Assembly (NCBI GenBank): GCA_963842795.1
Contig: CAWJHV010000025.1
Location: 62,001 to 126,000 of the forward strand
Length of the DNA stretch: 64,000 nt
Direction: 5' to 3'
DNA from: WHSW01 sp963842795
GTDB taxonomy: Bacteria; Actinomycetota; Thermoleophilia; Solirubrobacterales; 70-9
Of the stretch, positions 1-8,741 are shown piece by piece. Each line of letters opens with the position of its first letter. Position 1 is the stretch's first letter. Position numbers and translations under genes: made by a program. The notes under the pieces are model-generated. The model saw nothing but the letters and a program-made list of their open reading frames with translations, made no database searches and was not told where the DNA came from.

Positions 1-50
1 GACCGCCTGCGCCGGCGTCCGATGATCCTCCCGGTGGTCGTCGAGGTCTA
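1..50 (+). CDS. C-terminal end of an edge-truncated gene, possibly ribonuclease J
   Basis: Frame 1 is open from the left edge to a TAG at 48-50 and reads DRLRRRPMILPVVVEV. A basic RRRP stretch followed by a short hydrophobic tail is how actinobacterial RNase J proteins commonly end, and an RNase J gene close upstream of ftsK is a known actinobacterial arrangement. Both points are recalled family knowledge. Only 16 residues are visible, so the identity is a guess. Confidence 0.35.
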
Positions 51-115
51 GCGACCCTGCAAATCGGACCGGCCGAGGCGAATCGCTGGCCGATTAGCGG
101 GGTTAGAGTATGGAA

Positions 116-1609
116 ATGGCAGGGAGACTCCGTCAGCTCGTCGGGGTGGCGGTCGTCAGCGCCACCATGCTCATCGCCGCGGCGCCCAGCGCCGCCGCCG
201 ATTCCGTAGCGCACGTCGCCGCGCGCGCTCAGGCGCCGCTCACCGAGCTCGGGCAGCCGAGCCTGGTGACCGTCCCGGGCGGGGGCGTAGTGCAGCGCTA
301 CGAGCAGCGCGTCGGCGGCCTGCCGGTGCTCGGTGCCGAGGCCGTGGTCGTCGCGCCCAGCGGGAGCGCGCCGATGCTCGTCGCCGACTCGACCGCGGCC
401 GACGTCGCGCCACAGGACGCCGCGGGCGCGATCTCGCGTGAGCGCGCGGTGGCGGCCGCCCGCTCGGCCACCGGCGCGCGGCGCCTGCGGGCCCCCGCCG
501 GAGCGCAGCTCGGGGTCGACCCGGCGACCGGGACGCTCGCCTGGCAGGTGAGCCTGCCGGCGGCCGACCCGATCGCCGACTACCTGGTGACGCTCGACGC
601 GCGCACCTCCGAGACGCTGCGCTCACGCGACCTGCTCCGTCACGCGACCGGCACCGCGGCGATCTACAGCCCGAACCCGGTGGTCATGCAGGGCGCCTAC
701 ACGGGCCTGCGCGACCGGCGCGACAAGGACAGCCCGCTCCTCACCTCGCTGCGCACGACCCTGCCGCTGGAGCGCCTCGAGGGCGCGAAGGGATGTCTCT
801 CGGGGACCTACGTCGAGGCGCGGCTCGGCCGCAAGGGCAAGAAGGTCTGCGAGTCGTCGCTCGACTTCACCGGCGTCACCCGCTCCAACAACCGCTTCGA
901 GGCTCTGATGGCCTACTTCCACATCGACCGCACGCGGGCATACGCGGACAGCCTCGGGCTCTCGAAGCCGCTGCGCTCCAAGCCACAGCGAGTGCTCGCC
1001 AACGCGATCCCCGACGACAACTCGTTCTACTCGTCGATGACCCACGAGCTCGTGCTCGGCACCGGGGGCGTCGACGACGGCGAGGACGCGGACGTGATCG
1101 TGCACGAGTACGGGCACTCGCTCCAGGACCAAGCGGCGCCGAGCTCGCTGCAGAAGCGCGAGGGCGCGACGATGGGCGAGGGCTTCGGCGACTACGTCGC
1201 CGCGATGATGTCCGCACTGACCACCGGCGGAAGCCCGTTCGACACCTGCATCTTCGACTGGGACGGGGTCTCCTACTCACCCACCGGCACCTGCGGGCGG
1301 GTCGCCGACCGCAGCTACGACGTCGACAAGGCCGAGCAGAAGTGCCGGAAGGAGATCCATTGCGTCGGCGAGGTCTGGTCGTCGACTCTGTTCGCGCTGC
1401 GCTCGGCGCTCGGGGCCGACACGCAGGGGCGCTCCGTGATGGACCGGGTGGCGCTGGAGTCGAACTTCATGCTGACCAAGAAGTCGAACTTCGCCGATGG
1501 CGCCCGGGCCCTGCTCGCGGCCGACCAACTGCTCTACGCCGGCGCCCACGCGCCGACGATCGAGGCGGCGATGGTGCAGCGCAAGTTCTGCAAGTCCTCC
1601 GGCTGCTGA
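116..1609 (+). CDS. Secreted zinc metallopeptidase with propeptide (M4/M36-like)
   Basis: Predicted exported zinc peptidase of 497 residues. The N-terminus is a signal peptide (basic MAGRLR, hydrophobic core, Ala-rich cleavage region near residue 28). Residues 35-180 look like a propeptide: an FTP-type segment (VQRYEQRVGGLPV) and a PepSY-type segment (ISRERAVAAA). The catalytic part has HEYGH at residues 330-334 and the expected distal glutamate in GEGFGDY near residue 355, the gluzincin layout of M4/M36 enzymes. Several cysteines in the C-terminal half suit an extracellular disulfide-bonded protein. An ATG at 110 is also in frame, but a TAGAGT -10 box (104-109) ends six bases before 116, which favours the second ATG. 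The substrate is unknown. Confidence 0.8.
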   Translation: MAGRLRQLVGVAVVSATMLIAAAPSAAADSVAHVAARAQAPLTELGQPSLVTVPGGGVVQRYEQRVGGLPVLGAEAVVVAPSGSAPMLVADSTAADVAPQDAAGAISRERAVAAARSATGARRLRAPAGAQLGVDPATGTLAWQVSLPAADPIADYLVTLDARTSETLRSRDLLRHATGTAAIYSPNPVVMQGAYTGLRDRRDKDSPLLTSLRTTLPLERLEGAKGCLSGTYVEARLGRKGKKVCESSLDFTGVTRSNNRFEALMAYFHIDRTRAYADSLGLSKPLRSKPQRVLANAIPDDNSFYSSMTHELVLGTGGVDDGEDADVIVHEYGHSLQDQAAPSSLQKREGATMGEGFGDYVAAMMSALTTGGSPFDTCIFDWDGVSYSPTGTCGRVADRSYDVDKAEQKCRKEIHCVGEVWSSTLFALRSALGADTQGRSVMDRVALESNFMLTKKSNFADGARALLAADQLLYAGAHAPTIEAAMVQRKFCKSSGC

Positions 1610-1642
1610 GCAACGCAAGGCGAAGCGCGCCGGCAAAGAAAT

Positions 1643-1680
1643 GGCCCGCCGGGGTCAGGGAGGGAGAGCCCCGGCGGGCC
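1643..1680. terminator. Hairpin terminator between convergent genes
   Basis: Perfect 12-bp inverted repeat, GGCCCGCCGGGG at 1643-1654 and its complement at 1669-1680, with a 14-base loop. It starts 34 bases after the peptidase stop. There is no T run, as is usual in very GC-rich actinomycetes. It can work in either direction. Confidence 0.7.
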
Positions 1681-1714
1681 GATTGGCTCAGACTCAGAAC
1701 TGGCCAATTTGGGT

Positions 1715-1751
1715 GCCCGGCGAGGTACTGTCGGGGGTAACCTCGCCGGGC
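1715..1751. terminator. Second hairpin terminator, probably for the histidine kinase transcript
   Basis: Perfect 12-bp stem, GCCCGGCGAGGT at 1715-1726 paired with 1740-1751, with a 13-base loop. It lies 47 bases past the end of the minus-strand kinase gene and 35 bases from the first hairpin, so each convergent transcript could have its own terminator. Confidence 0.65.
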
Positions 1752-1797
1752 GGTGTCTCGTCCAAGCGGAAACGTAGGGGGGACCTGTAAAGAGGCG

Positions 1798-3258
1798 CTA
1801 AAGAATCGGCGACAGGGTCGGAGCCCGCTCACCGAGCGGCAAAACGACCGTGAACCGGGCGCCGCCCGCGTCGGAGCGCCCGAACTCGACCCGCCCGCCG
1901 TGAGAGGCCGCGACGGCCTTGACGATCGCCAGGCCGAGCCCGGTCCCCGAGTCGCCGGCGCGGTCGGCGGGGCCGTTGCCGCGTACGAAACGAGAGAAGA
2001 TCTGCCCGTCCAACCCCTCGGGAAGCCCGGGGCCGTCGTCTGAGACCTCCACCAGCGCCTCGCCCTCGCGGCTCGACACCGAGACCCTGACGGTGGTTCC
2101 GGAGGGCGTGTGGTGAACGCCGTTCTCGACCAGGTTGAGCACCAGCCGGTGCAGGTCGTCCGGGTTGCCCTCGACCGTCACCGACGAGGTCGCCTCGAGC
2201 TCGAGCCCGTGACCGTGGGCGACCGGCCTCACCTCCGAGATCGCTCCGGCGGCGATCTCGCTCAGATCGCAGCTTCGCCGCGGGCCGGCTCGGCCGGCGT
2301 CGGCGCGGGCGAGCAGGAGGAGGTCGGAGACGAGGCGACGCATCCGCCGCGAGGAGCCGAGCGCCCCGGCGACGATCTCCTCCTCCTCCGGGTCGGCGTC
2401 GCGCTCGGCGAGGCTTGCCTCGAGCAGCTCGAGGTTGGCGAGGATGCTGGTCAGCGGCGTGCGCAGCTCGTGCGAGGCGTCGGCGACGAAGTCGCGCTGC
2501 GCCTGGATCATCTGCTGGGTCTCGGCGCGGGCCGCGTCGAGCTCGCGCAGCATCTGGTCCAGGGTCGCGGCGAGCTCGGCGACCTCGTCCTCGGACTCCG
2601 GCATCGGCAGCCGTCGCGAGGGGTCGCGGGTGGCGGTGATCTCCTTGGCCGCCGCCGTCAGCGCGGAAATCGGCCGCATCGCTCGCCCGGCGACCGCCAC
2701 TCCCGCCAGCGCCGCCATGATCGTGCCGCCGATGACGCCGAGGGCGAGGAAGAGCCAGAGCTTGTTCAGGGTCGCCTCGAGCGAGGCGCGGCTGCGCCCG
2801 TACTGGACGTACGTGGATGGCTCCGTGGTCGAGAGCGAGGTGGTAAGCGGCAGCGCGACGACGTCGAAGCGGCCCACCGAGGTCACCGTGTCGGGGACCG
2901 GAGGTCCGAGGTCGGGGGCGCCGGTGTTCTCGGTCACGACCGTCCCCTGCTCGTCGACGACGCGCACGGCGGCATCACCGGTCTCGAACAGGTCGAGGAT
3001 CTTGCGACCGGTCTCCCCGTCGAGGTTCGAGTTCTCGACCTGAGCGAGGCGGAGCTGGCTCGCGACGCTGAGCAGCTCCTGGCGGAAGTCGTCCTTGACC
3101 CGGTCGGTCGCCAGCCGCCCGACCACGAGCGCGAAGGCGACCAGGATGACCAGGGTGAGTCCGGCCGAGACGCCGGCGAGGCGCCAGCGAACCGGCCAGC
3201 GGCGCGGGGAGACGAACGGCAGCCGCGCGCGGCGCGCGGCCCAGCCGGTTTCAGCCAT
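1798..3258 (-). CDS. Sensor histidine kinase of an OmpR-type two-component system
   Basis: Membrane sensor kinase of 486 residues that should autophosphorylate and pass phosphate to the regulator encoded just upstream. Order: basic N-terminus, transmembrane segment near residues 28-48, extracytoplasmic sensor region, second transmembrane segment near 165-190, HAMP linker, dimerisation/phosphoacceptor helix with SHELRTPL (His263), then an ATPase domain with an N box (LVLNLVENGVHHT), G1 (VSDDGPGLP) and G2 (GTGLGLAIV). Its ATG overlaps the regulator stop by 8 bases, so the two are translationally coupled. The layout resembles MprB/PrrB-type kinases, but the signal cannot be read from sequence. 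Confidence 0.92.
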   Translation of the reverse strand: MAETGWAARRARLPFVSPRRWPVRWRLAGVSAGLTLVILVAFALVVGRLATDRVKDDFRQELLSVASQLRLAQVENSNLDGETGRKILDLFETGDAAVRVVDEQGTVVTENTGAPDLGPPVPDTVTSVGRFDVVALPLTTSLSTTEPSTYVQYGRSRASLEATLNKLWLFLALGVIGGTIMAALAGVAVAGRAMRPISALTAAAKEITATRDPSRRLPMPESEDEVAELAATLDQMLRELDAARAETQQMIQAQRDFVADASHELRTPLTSILANLELLEASLAERDADPEEEEIVAGALGSSRRMRRLVSDLLLLARADAGRAGPRRSCDLSEIAAGAISEVRPVAHGHGLELEATSSVTVEGNPDDLHRLVLNLVENGVHHTPSGTTVRVSVSSREGEALVEVSDDGPGLPEGLDGQIFSRFVRGNGPADRAGDSGTGLGLAIVKAVAASHGGRVEFGRSDAGGARFTVVLPLGERAPTLSPIL

Positions 3259-3955
3259 CGCCGCCGGCCGCGCGCAGGACGTAGCCGGCCCCGCGCTTGG
3301 TGTGCAGCACCCTCGGCTCGCCGCCCTCCTCGAGCTTGCGGCGGAGGTTGGAGATGAACACGTCGATCGTGTTGGTCATCGCCAGCGGGTCATATCCCCA
3401 GACCTCCTCGAGCAGCCGCTCGCGGGAGACCACCAGGCGCTCGTTGCGCATCAGGTACTCGAGCAACTCGAACTCGCGGTTGGTGAGCTCGATCTCGCGC
3501 TCGCCGCGGGACACCTCGCGGGTGTCGGGGTTGAGCCTCAGGTCGCCGACGACGAGCGCGGCGCTGCCGCGGGGCGGGCGCCGGCGCATCAGCGCGCGCA
3601 TCCGGGCCAGCAGCTCCTGGCGCTCGAACGGCTTGACCAGGTAGTCGTCGGCGCCCGAGTCGAGCCCGCCGACCCGGTCGTCGAGGTCGCTGCGCGCGGT
3701 CAGGATCAGGATCGGCACGTCGGACTCGGCGCGCAGGCGCCGGCAGACCTCGACGCCGTCGAGCCCGGGGAGCCCGAGATCGAGCACGACCAGGTCGGGG
3801 ACGAACTCCTCGGCGGCGCGCAACGCGTCGACCCCGTCGACCGAAGAGCGCACCTCGTGGCCTTCCTGGCGCAGGGTGCGGCGAAGGACGTCGGCGATCG
3901 CCTCGTCGTCCTCGACCACGAGCACCCGGCCCGGCTGGCTCTCACTCTCGAGCAT
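3251..3955 (-). CDS. OmpR/PhoB-family response regulator
   Basis: DNA-binding response regulator of 234 residues. The receiver domain has the acidic pair EDDE near the start, the phosphoacceptor Asp in VVLDLGLPGLDG (near residue 58), Thr in ILTAR and Lys in VKPF. The C-terminal winged helix carries ELTNREFELLEYL and the recognition region TIDVFISNLRRKL. A TTG three bases upstream is in frame, but the ATG at 3955 is preferred because a TACCCT -10 box (minus strand, 3969-3964) ends eight bases before it. It is first in the operon with the kinase and is divergent from ftsK. Confidence 0.93.
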   Translation of the reverse strand: MLESESQPGRVLVVEDDEAIADVLRRTLRQEGHEVRSSVDGVDALRAAEEFVPDLVVLDLGLPGLDGVEVCRRLRAESDVPILILTARSDLDDRVGGLDSGADDYLVKPFERQELLARMRALMRRRPPRGSAALVVGDLRLNPDTREVSRGEREIELTNREFELLEYLMRNERLVVSRERLLEEVWGYDPLAMTNTIDVFISNLRRKLEEGGEPRVLHTKRGAGYVLRAAGGDG

Positions 3956-4086
3956 CAAGCAAGAGGGTAGAGCCGAAACAGCGCCTGGGCGCGGATATTT
4001 AGCACCCGTTTACACGCGCGCAGGGGTCGGCCCGCGCCCGTCGAAGTCCCAGGCACGGAGCGGGCGTCCGCGCGTTTCGTCCTGAG

Positions 4087-6591
4087 ATGATCTTCACCCG
4101 CCAAAAGCCCGCACCGAAGCGACGCGCGAAACCGTCCGCCGCGCGGCGGAAGCAGTCCGCAGCGCGACGCAGGCCGGCCGCGGGTGCCCGGCGCCACCTG
4201 CGCGACCCGCGGGAGCTGGTCGGAGGCCTCGCCCAGCGCCACCTCGACGTGATCGGGCTCGCGTTGTTCGCGGCCGCGTTCTACCTCGCCTTCGTCCTCT
4301 ACCTCGGTTGGGACGGAGGTCGGGTCGGCGGCTGGCTCGCCGACGGGCTGGAGAACGCGTTCGGCCAGGTTGCCTCCGTCGTCCCGCTCGCCCTTGCGGC
4401 CTGGGGCGCATCGCTGATCGCGCGCCCGCTGATCGAGACGCCGTCGGCGCTCAACGCGGGCGCGATCCTCGTGCTCGCCGCGTTGCTGCTCGCATACGCC
4501 GCCCAGACCGCGAGCCTCGGACCGGAACACCCGGTGCGCCACGACTACTTCGAGCAGCGGTTCATGGTCGCCCACGGCGGCGCGGTGGGCGAGGGCCTGT
4601 ACTGGGCCGCGACGACCCTCTTCCAGCGCCTCGGGGCCCACATCCTCGTCGTCCTCATGTTCGCCTCCGGGATCCTGCTGCTCACCGGCACGACCATGGT
4701 CTCCGCTCTCGGCAGGACCGGCCGGGCGCTGCGCAAGGCGGGCACCGGCACCCGCGACGTCGCCCGCACCGTGCGGGCCCAGCGCGCCGCTCCGGTCGAC
4801 CCCTGGGAGGCGGCGCCGGACGCGCCGATCACGATCAGCCGCGAGCGTGAGACGGATACCTTCGAAACCGAGCGCCTTGCCGCCGAGCTCGACGACGAGC
4901 CGGAGACGATCGCCGTCCGCGAGGAGCCGGGTCCGAACTGGGCGACCGAGGACGAGGCGGCCGAGAACCTCGGCGCCGAGCCGGTCTCCGGCGAGGATCC
5001 CGAGCTCGAGCCGGTGGTCGAGCCGGTCGCCCACCCGACCACGCCGATGGGCCGCCGGCGCTCGCGCGACGGGGTGACCGAGTCGGAGGAGGTCGACTAT
5101 CGGCTCCCGCTGGTGAAGGTGCTCGATCGGGGCCGCGCCGACCCGGGCCCGGACATGCGCGATCGCGAGGCGACCGCCGCGGCTCTGCTCGAGTCGCTGC
5201 GCCACTTCGGGGTCGAGGCGCGGCTGCTCGGGACGGTGAGCGGGCCGCACGTGAGCCGCTACGAGCTTCAGCTTGCCCCCGGGACCAAGGTCTCGAAGGT
5301 GGCGCAGCTGCGCGACGACCTCGCCTACGCGCTCGCCTCGACCGACATCCGGATCCTCGCGCCGATCCCGGGCAAGAAGGCGGTCGGGGTCGAGGTCCCG
5401 AATCAGCGCCGGCGCCTGGTCCGCCTCGGCGACATCTACTCCGAGCCGCCGAAGGGGTCCTCGCCACTGCTCTGCTGGCTCGGCAAGGACGTCTCCGGCG
5501 AGGCCGTGAGCGCCGACCTGGCGCTGATGCCACACGTGCTCGTCGCCGGGACCACCGGCTCGGGGAAGTCCGGCTGCATCAACGCGATCCTGACCTCGAT
5601 CCTCATGCACGCCTCGCCGAACGAGGCGCGGCTGGTGCTCGTCGACCCGAAGCAGGTCGAGCTCAACCACTACGAGCGCGTACCCCACCTGCTCACGCCG
5701 GTGGTCACGAACCCGCGGCTGGCGGCGAACGTGCTCGCGAACCTGATCGGGGAGATGGAGAGCCGCTACGCGGTGATGAGCGGGGCGCGGGCGCGCAACC
5801 TGAACGAGCTCAACCGCGCGCGCAAGAAGGCCGGGGAGCCACCGCTGCCGCACATCCTTTGCGTCATCGACGAGCTCGCCGACCTGATGATGGTCGCCCC
5901 GGCCGAGGTCGAGGACTCGATCATCCGCCTCGCCCAGAAGGCGCGGGCGATCGGCATCCATCTCGTGCTCGCCACACAGCGACCGTCGACCGACGTGATC
6001 ACCGGGACGATCAAGGTCAACATCCCGTCGCGGATCGCGTTCGCGGTCGCCTCCCAGGTCGACTCGCGGGTGATCCTCGACGGGGGCGGGGCCGAGACCC
6101 TCCTCGGCCAGGGCGACATGCTGTTCCGGCCCGTTGGGACCTCGAAGATGAACCGGATCCAGGGGGCGTTCGTGACCGAGGACGAGATCGCCCGCGTCTG
6201 CGGCCATTGGGCGAAGCAGGGCGAGCCGGAGTTCGATGAGGAGCTTTTGGAGGCCAAGGAGCCCGAGCTCGAGCCGGGCGCCGAGGGCGAGCTCTCGCCC
6301 GACGAGGACGCCCTCCTGGCCGACGCAGCGCGGGTCGTGGTCGAGTCAGAGACCGCCTCGGTCTCGATGATCCAGCGCCGTCTGCGGGTCGGCTACACGC
6401 GGGCGGGCAGGCTGATCGACATGCTCGAGCGACGCGGGATCATCTCCGGTTACGAGGGCTCGAAGCCGCGCCAGGTGCTGGTCTCGATGTCGGAGCTGCC
6501 GCGGCTGCTCGACAACATCGGCGGGGAGATCGTCGCCGCCGGCGAGGGCGAGCGCACGCCGACCGAGACCGAGCTCGAGCCGCTGAGCTGA
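4087..6591 (+). CDS. ftsK: DNA translocase FtsK/SpoIIIE
   Basis: Septum-anchored ATPase that pumps chromosomal DNA during division. The 834-residue protein has a very basic N-terminal tail (residues 1-40), about four transmembrane helices (roughly 50-210), an acidic Pro-rich linker (240-330), then the alpha/beta motor with Walker A GTTGSGKSG near residues 487-495, Walker B LVLVDPK and the IDELADLMM motif. The C-terminal gamma domain is a winged helix (SVSMIQRRLRVGYTRAGRLI) for reading polar KOPS-like sequences. The linker is short compared with many actinobacterial FtsK proteins. It is divergent from the two-component genes, with 131 bases between. Confidence 0.96.
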   Translation: MIFTRQKPAPKRRAKPSAARRKQSAARRRPAAGARRHLRDPRELVGGLAQRHLDVIGLALFAAAFYLAFVLYLGWDGGRVGGWLADGLENAFGQVASVVPLALAAWGASLIARPLIETPSALNAGAILVLAALLLAYAAQTASLGPEHPVRHDYFEQRFMVAHGGAVGEGLYWAATTLFQRLGAHILVVLMFASGILLLTGTTMVSALGRTGRALRKAGTGTRDVARTVRAQRAAPVDPWEAAPDAPITISRERETDTFETERLAAELDDEPETIAVREEPGPNWATEDEAAENLGAEPVSGEDPELEPVVEPVAHPTTPMGRRRSRDGVTESEEVDYRLPLVKVLDRGRADPGPDMRDREATAAALLESLRHFGVEARLLGTVSGPHVSRYELQLAPGTKVSKVAQLRDDLAYALASTDIRILAPIPGKKAVGVEVPNQRRRLVRLGDIYSEPPKGSSPLLCWLGKDVSGEAVSADLALMPHVLVAGTTGSGKSGCINAILTSILMHASPNEARLVLVDPKQVELNHYERVPHLLTPVVTNPRLAANVLANLIGEMESRYAVMSGARARNLNELNRARKKAGEPPLPHILCVIDELADLMMVAPAEVEDSIIRLAQKARAIGIHLVLATQRPSTDVITGTIKVNIPSRIAFAVASQVDSRVILDGGGAETLLGQGDMLFRPVGTSKMNRIQGAFVTEDEIARVCGHWAKQGEPEFDEELLEAKEPELEPGAEGELSPDEDALLADAARVVVESETASVSMIQRRLRVGYTRAGRLIDMLERRGIISGYEGSKPRQVLVSMSELPRLLDNIGGEIVAAGEGERTPTETELEPLS

Positions 6592-6610
6592 TCGCGGACA
6601 ATAGGCCGCG

Positions 6611-7408
6611 ATGAGCGACGAGCGACCGGGCGAGATGCGGATCGGCCAGGTGCTCGAGCAGGCGCGGGCCCGCGCCGGGCTCGAGATCGCCGACGTCGAG
6701 GACCGGACGAAGATCAGGGCGAAGTACCTGCGGGCGCTCGAGTCCGAGGATTGGGGCGAGCTCCCCAGCCCGGCCTACGCGAAGGGTTTCCTGCGCACCT
6801 ACAGCCAGCTCCTGGGACTCGACTCCGATGCGCTCGTCGACGAGTACCGGCGCCAGGTGGAGAGCGATCTGTCCGAGCCCGCATATCCACTGGGCGATCA
6901 GGTGCTCGAGCGGCGCCGCCGCCCGGGCGCCGGCGGCGCGCGGCGGTCGCGCGCCTGGATCTTCGTCGTGCTCGCGGTTCTCGCCGTCGCCGGGGTCGCG
7001 GCGGCGCTCGTGCTCACCAACGACGACGAGCCGAAGCGCGGCGGAAAGCAGGGCGCGGGCGGGAAAGGGTCCGAACGCCGCCACGAGCAGCGCGGGGGCA
7101 ACGGCGAGGCGTCGGCGAAGCCGGTGTCGCTGGAGCTTCGGATTCGCGAGCCGGTCGAGGTCTGCCTGCTCGGCGGCGCCGGCGGGGCGCTGATCGACGG
7201 ACAGGTGCTGCCCGCCGGCGACCGGGAGAGCTTCGAGCGCAAGGAGCTCACCCTGCGCTTTCCGTCGGGGTTCGCCGGCGACCAGCTGACGGTGAAGATC
7301 GGCGGCGACAAGCGCCTGCTGCCGAAAGCCGACGGCCCGGCCGCGTACCGGATCACCGGACCGCAGCGCGTCCGCGTGCTCGAGCCACCGGGACAGAGCT
7401 GCCCATGA
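6611..7408 (+). CDS. RodZ-like membrane-anchored helix-turn-helix protein
   Basis: Probable cell-shape/division scaffold of 265 residues. Residues 1-85 form a RodZ-type HTH_25 domain (IGQVLEQARARAGLEI, then KYLRALESEDW). A Pro/Arg-rich linker leads to a single transmembrane helix (about 116-138), followed by a charged stretch and an extracytoplasmic beta domain of the DUF4115 type (about 170-265). It starts 19 bases after ftsK, and its stop overlaps the cinA start (ATGA). The start ATG sits in the 3' arm of a 7-bp inverted repeat (6591-6597 with 6606-6612). Confidence 0.8.
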   Translation: MSDERPGEMRIGQVLEQARARAGLEIADVEDRTKIRAKYLRALESEDWGELPSPAYAKGFLRTYSQLLGLDSDALVDEYRRQVESDLSEPAYPLGDQVLERRRRPGAGGARRSRAWIFVVLAVLAVAGVAAALVLTNDDEPKRGGKQGAGGKGSERRHEQRGGNGEASAKPVSLELRIREPVEVCLLGGAGGALIDGQVLPAGDRESFERKELTLRFPSGFAGDQLTVKIGGDKRLLPKADGPAAYRITGPQRVRVLEPPGQSCP

Positions 7409-8739
7409 CCGACGAGACCGACCCTGCGGACTCCGCCCCCGAGGCGGCGCCACGGAGCCCGGCCGTGCGCGCCGGGATCCTGGTCACCGGCACCGAGGTG
7501 ATCACCGCCCGGATCAGCGACCGCAACGGGCCGTGGGTCTCGCAACGGCTTGCGGAGCTCGGAGTTGAGGTCGCGCACATCCTCGTGATCGCCGACCGCC
7601 CCGACGACCTCGAGGCCGGCCTGCGGTTCATGGCGGACGACGGCTGCGCCCTGATCGTCACCAGCGGCGGCCTCGGTCCCACCGCCGACGACCTCACCGC
7701 CGAGATCGTCGCCCGCTTCGCCGGGGTCGAGCTCGAGCTCGACGAGGGGATGGAGCAGAAGATCGCCCGGATCATCGCCGGCTTCGCCAGGCGGATGCGC
7801 TTCGATCCCGACGCGCTGCGGGCAGCGAACCGCAAACAGGCGATGATCCCGCGCGGCGCCGAGGTCATCGACCCGGCCGGCACGGCTCCCGGCCTTGTGG
7901 TCGCGGTCGACGGGGGGCCGGCGGTGATCGTGCTCCCGGGACCGCCGCGGGAGCTGCACGAGATGTGGCCGGCGGCGATCGCCACCGACGCGGTGCGGGG
8001 GGTGCTCGCCCGCGCCGAGCCGTACCTGAACCAGACGTTGCGGATGTTCGGGATGCCCGAGTCGGAGATCGCCAAGTCGCTGCGGGAGATCGAGCGCGAG
8101 ACCGATCTCTCCGCCCTCGAGATCACCACCTGCCTGCGTCGCGGCGAGCTCGAGGTCGAGATCCGCCACCGCGCGGGCGCCGAGGCCGAGCGCGAGGCGC
8201 TGGTCGCCGGCTTGATCGAGCGTCACGAGCGCTTCCTGTTCAGCACCGACGGGTCGACGATCGACCAGCAGGTCGCCGCGCTGCTGCTCGACGGGCGGCG
8301 GATCGGGCTCGGCGAGTCGTGCACGGCCGGCCTGCTCGCCGCGCGCCTGGCCGACCCGCCCGGCGCGTCGCGCTATCTCGCCGGCGGGGTGGTCGCCTAC
8401 TCGAACGAGGCCAAGGTCGAGCTGCTCGGCGTTCCGGCGGAGCTGATCGAGCGCCATGGCGCGGTCTCGCCCGAGGTCGCCGAGGCGATGGCCGAGGGCG
8501 CGATCCAGCGGTTCGCGGCGAACCTCGGGGTCGGGATCACCGGGATCGCCGGGCCCGACGGCGGGACGAAGGAGAAGCCCGTCGGCTACGTCTGCGTCTG
8601 CGTCACGGCCTCGGATGGCCCGGTGCTCGCGCGCGACCCCGTGATCCCCGGAGATCGCGCCGAGATCCGCGATCGCTCATGCACCCTGGCGCTGCACCTG
8701 ATTCGCCGGCTGCTGCTGGGCGAGGACTTCCCGCTCTGA
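7405..8739 (+). CDS. cinA: CinA family nicotinamide-nucleotide amidase / competence-damage protein
   Basis: Full-length CinA of 444 residues. The N-terminal MoCF-like domain (GILVTGTEVI...DRNGPWVSQ, GGLGPTADD, VIVLPGPPRE) has the COG1058 pyrophosphatase fold. The C-terminal domain (GESCTAGLLAARL, SNEAKVELLGV, GITGIAGPDGG) is the NMN deamidase fold that recycles pyridine nucleotides. ATG 7405 overlaps the rodZ-like stop in ATGA. Its position between division genes and recA is conserved in many Gram-positive bacteria. Activity of both domains is assumed from motif retention. Confidence 0.95.
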   Translation: MTDETDPADSAPEAAPRSPAVRAGILVTGTEVITARISDRNGPWVSQRLAELGVEVAHILVIADRPDDLEAGLRFMADDGCALIVTSGGLGPTADDLTAEIVARFAGVELELDEGMEQKIARIIAGFARRMRFDPDALRAANRKQAMIPRGAEVIDPAGTAPGLVVAVDGGPAVIVLPGPPRELHEMWPAAIATDAVRGVLARAEPYLNQTLRMFGMPESEIAKSLREIERETDLSALEITTCLRRGELEVEIRHRAGAEAEREALVAGLIERHERFLFSTDGSTIDQQVAALLLDGRRIGLGESCTAGLLAARLADPPGASRYLAGGVVAYSNEAKVELLGVPAELIERHGAVSPEVAEAMAEGAIQRFAANLGVGITGIAGPDGGTKEKPVGYVCVCVTASDGPVLARDPVIPGDRAEIRDRSCTLALHLIRRLLLGEDFPL

Positions 8740-8741
8740 AG

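Noticed and set aside
1727..1790. Riboswitch-like bases (GGGGTAACC, TAGGGGGGACC) downstream of the second terminator
   Set aside because: The region lies between two gene ends, with no gene downstream to control, and the order of elements does not fit ydaO.
3955..6207. 750-codon open frame antisense to ftsK and many other long antisense or out-of-phase frames
   Set aside because: High GC leaves few stop codons in shadow frames. Their translations are low-complexity Arg/Ala/Gly/Pro, and the opposite strand encodes clear protein families.
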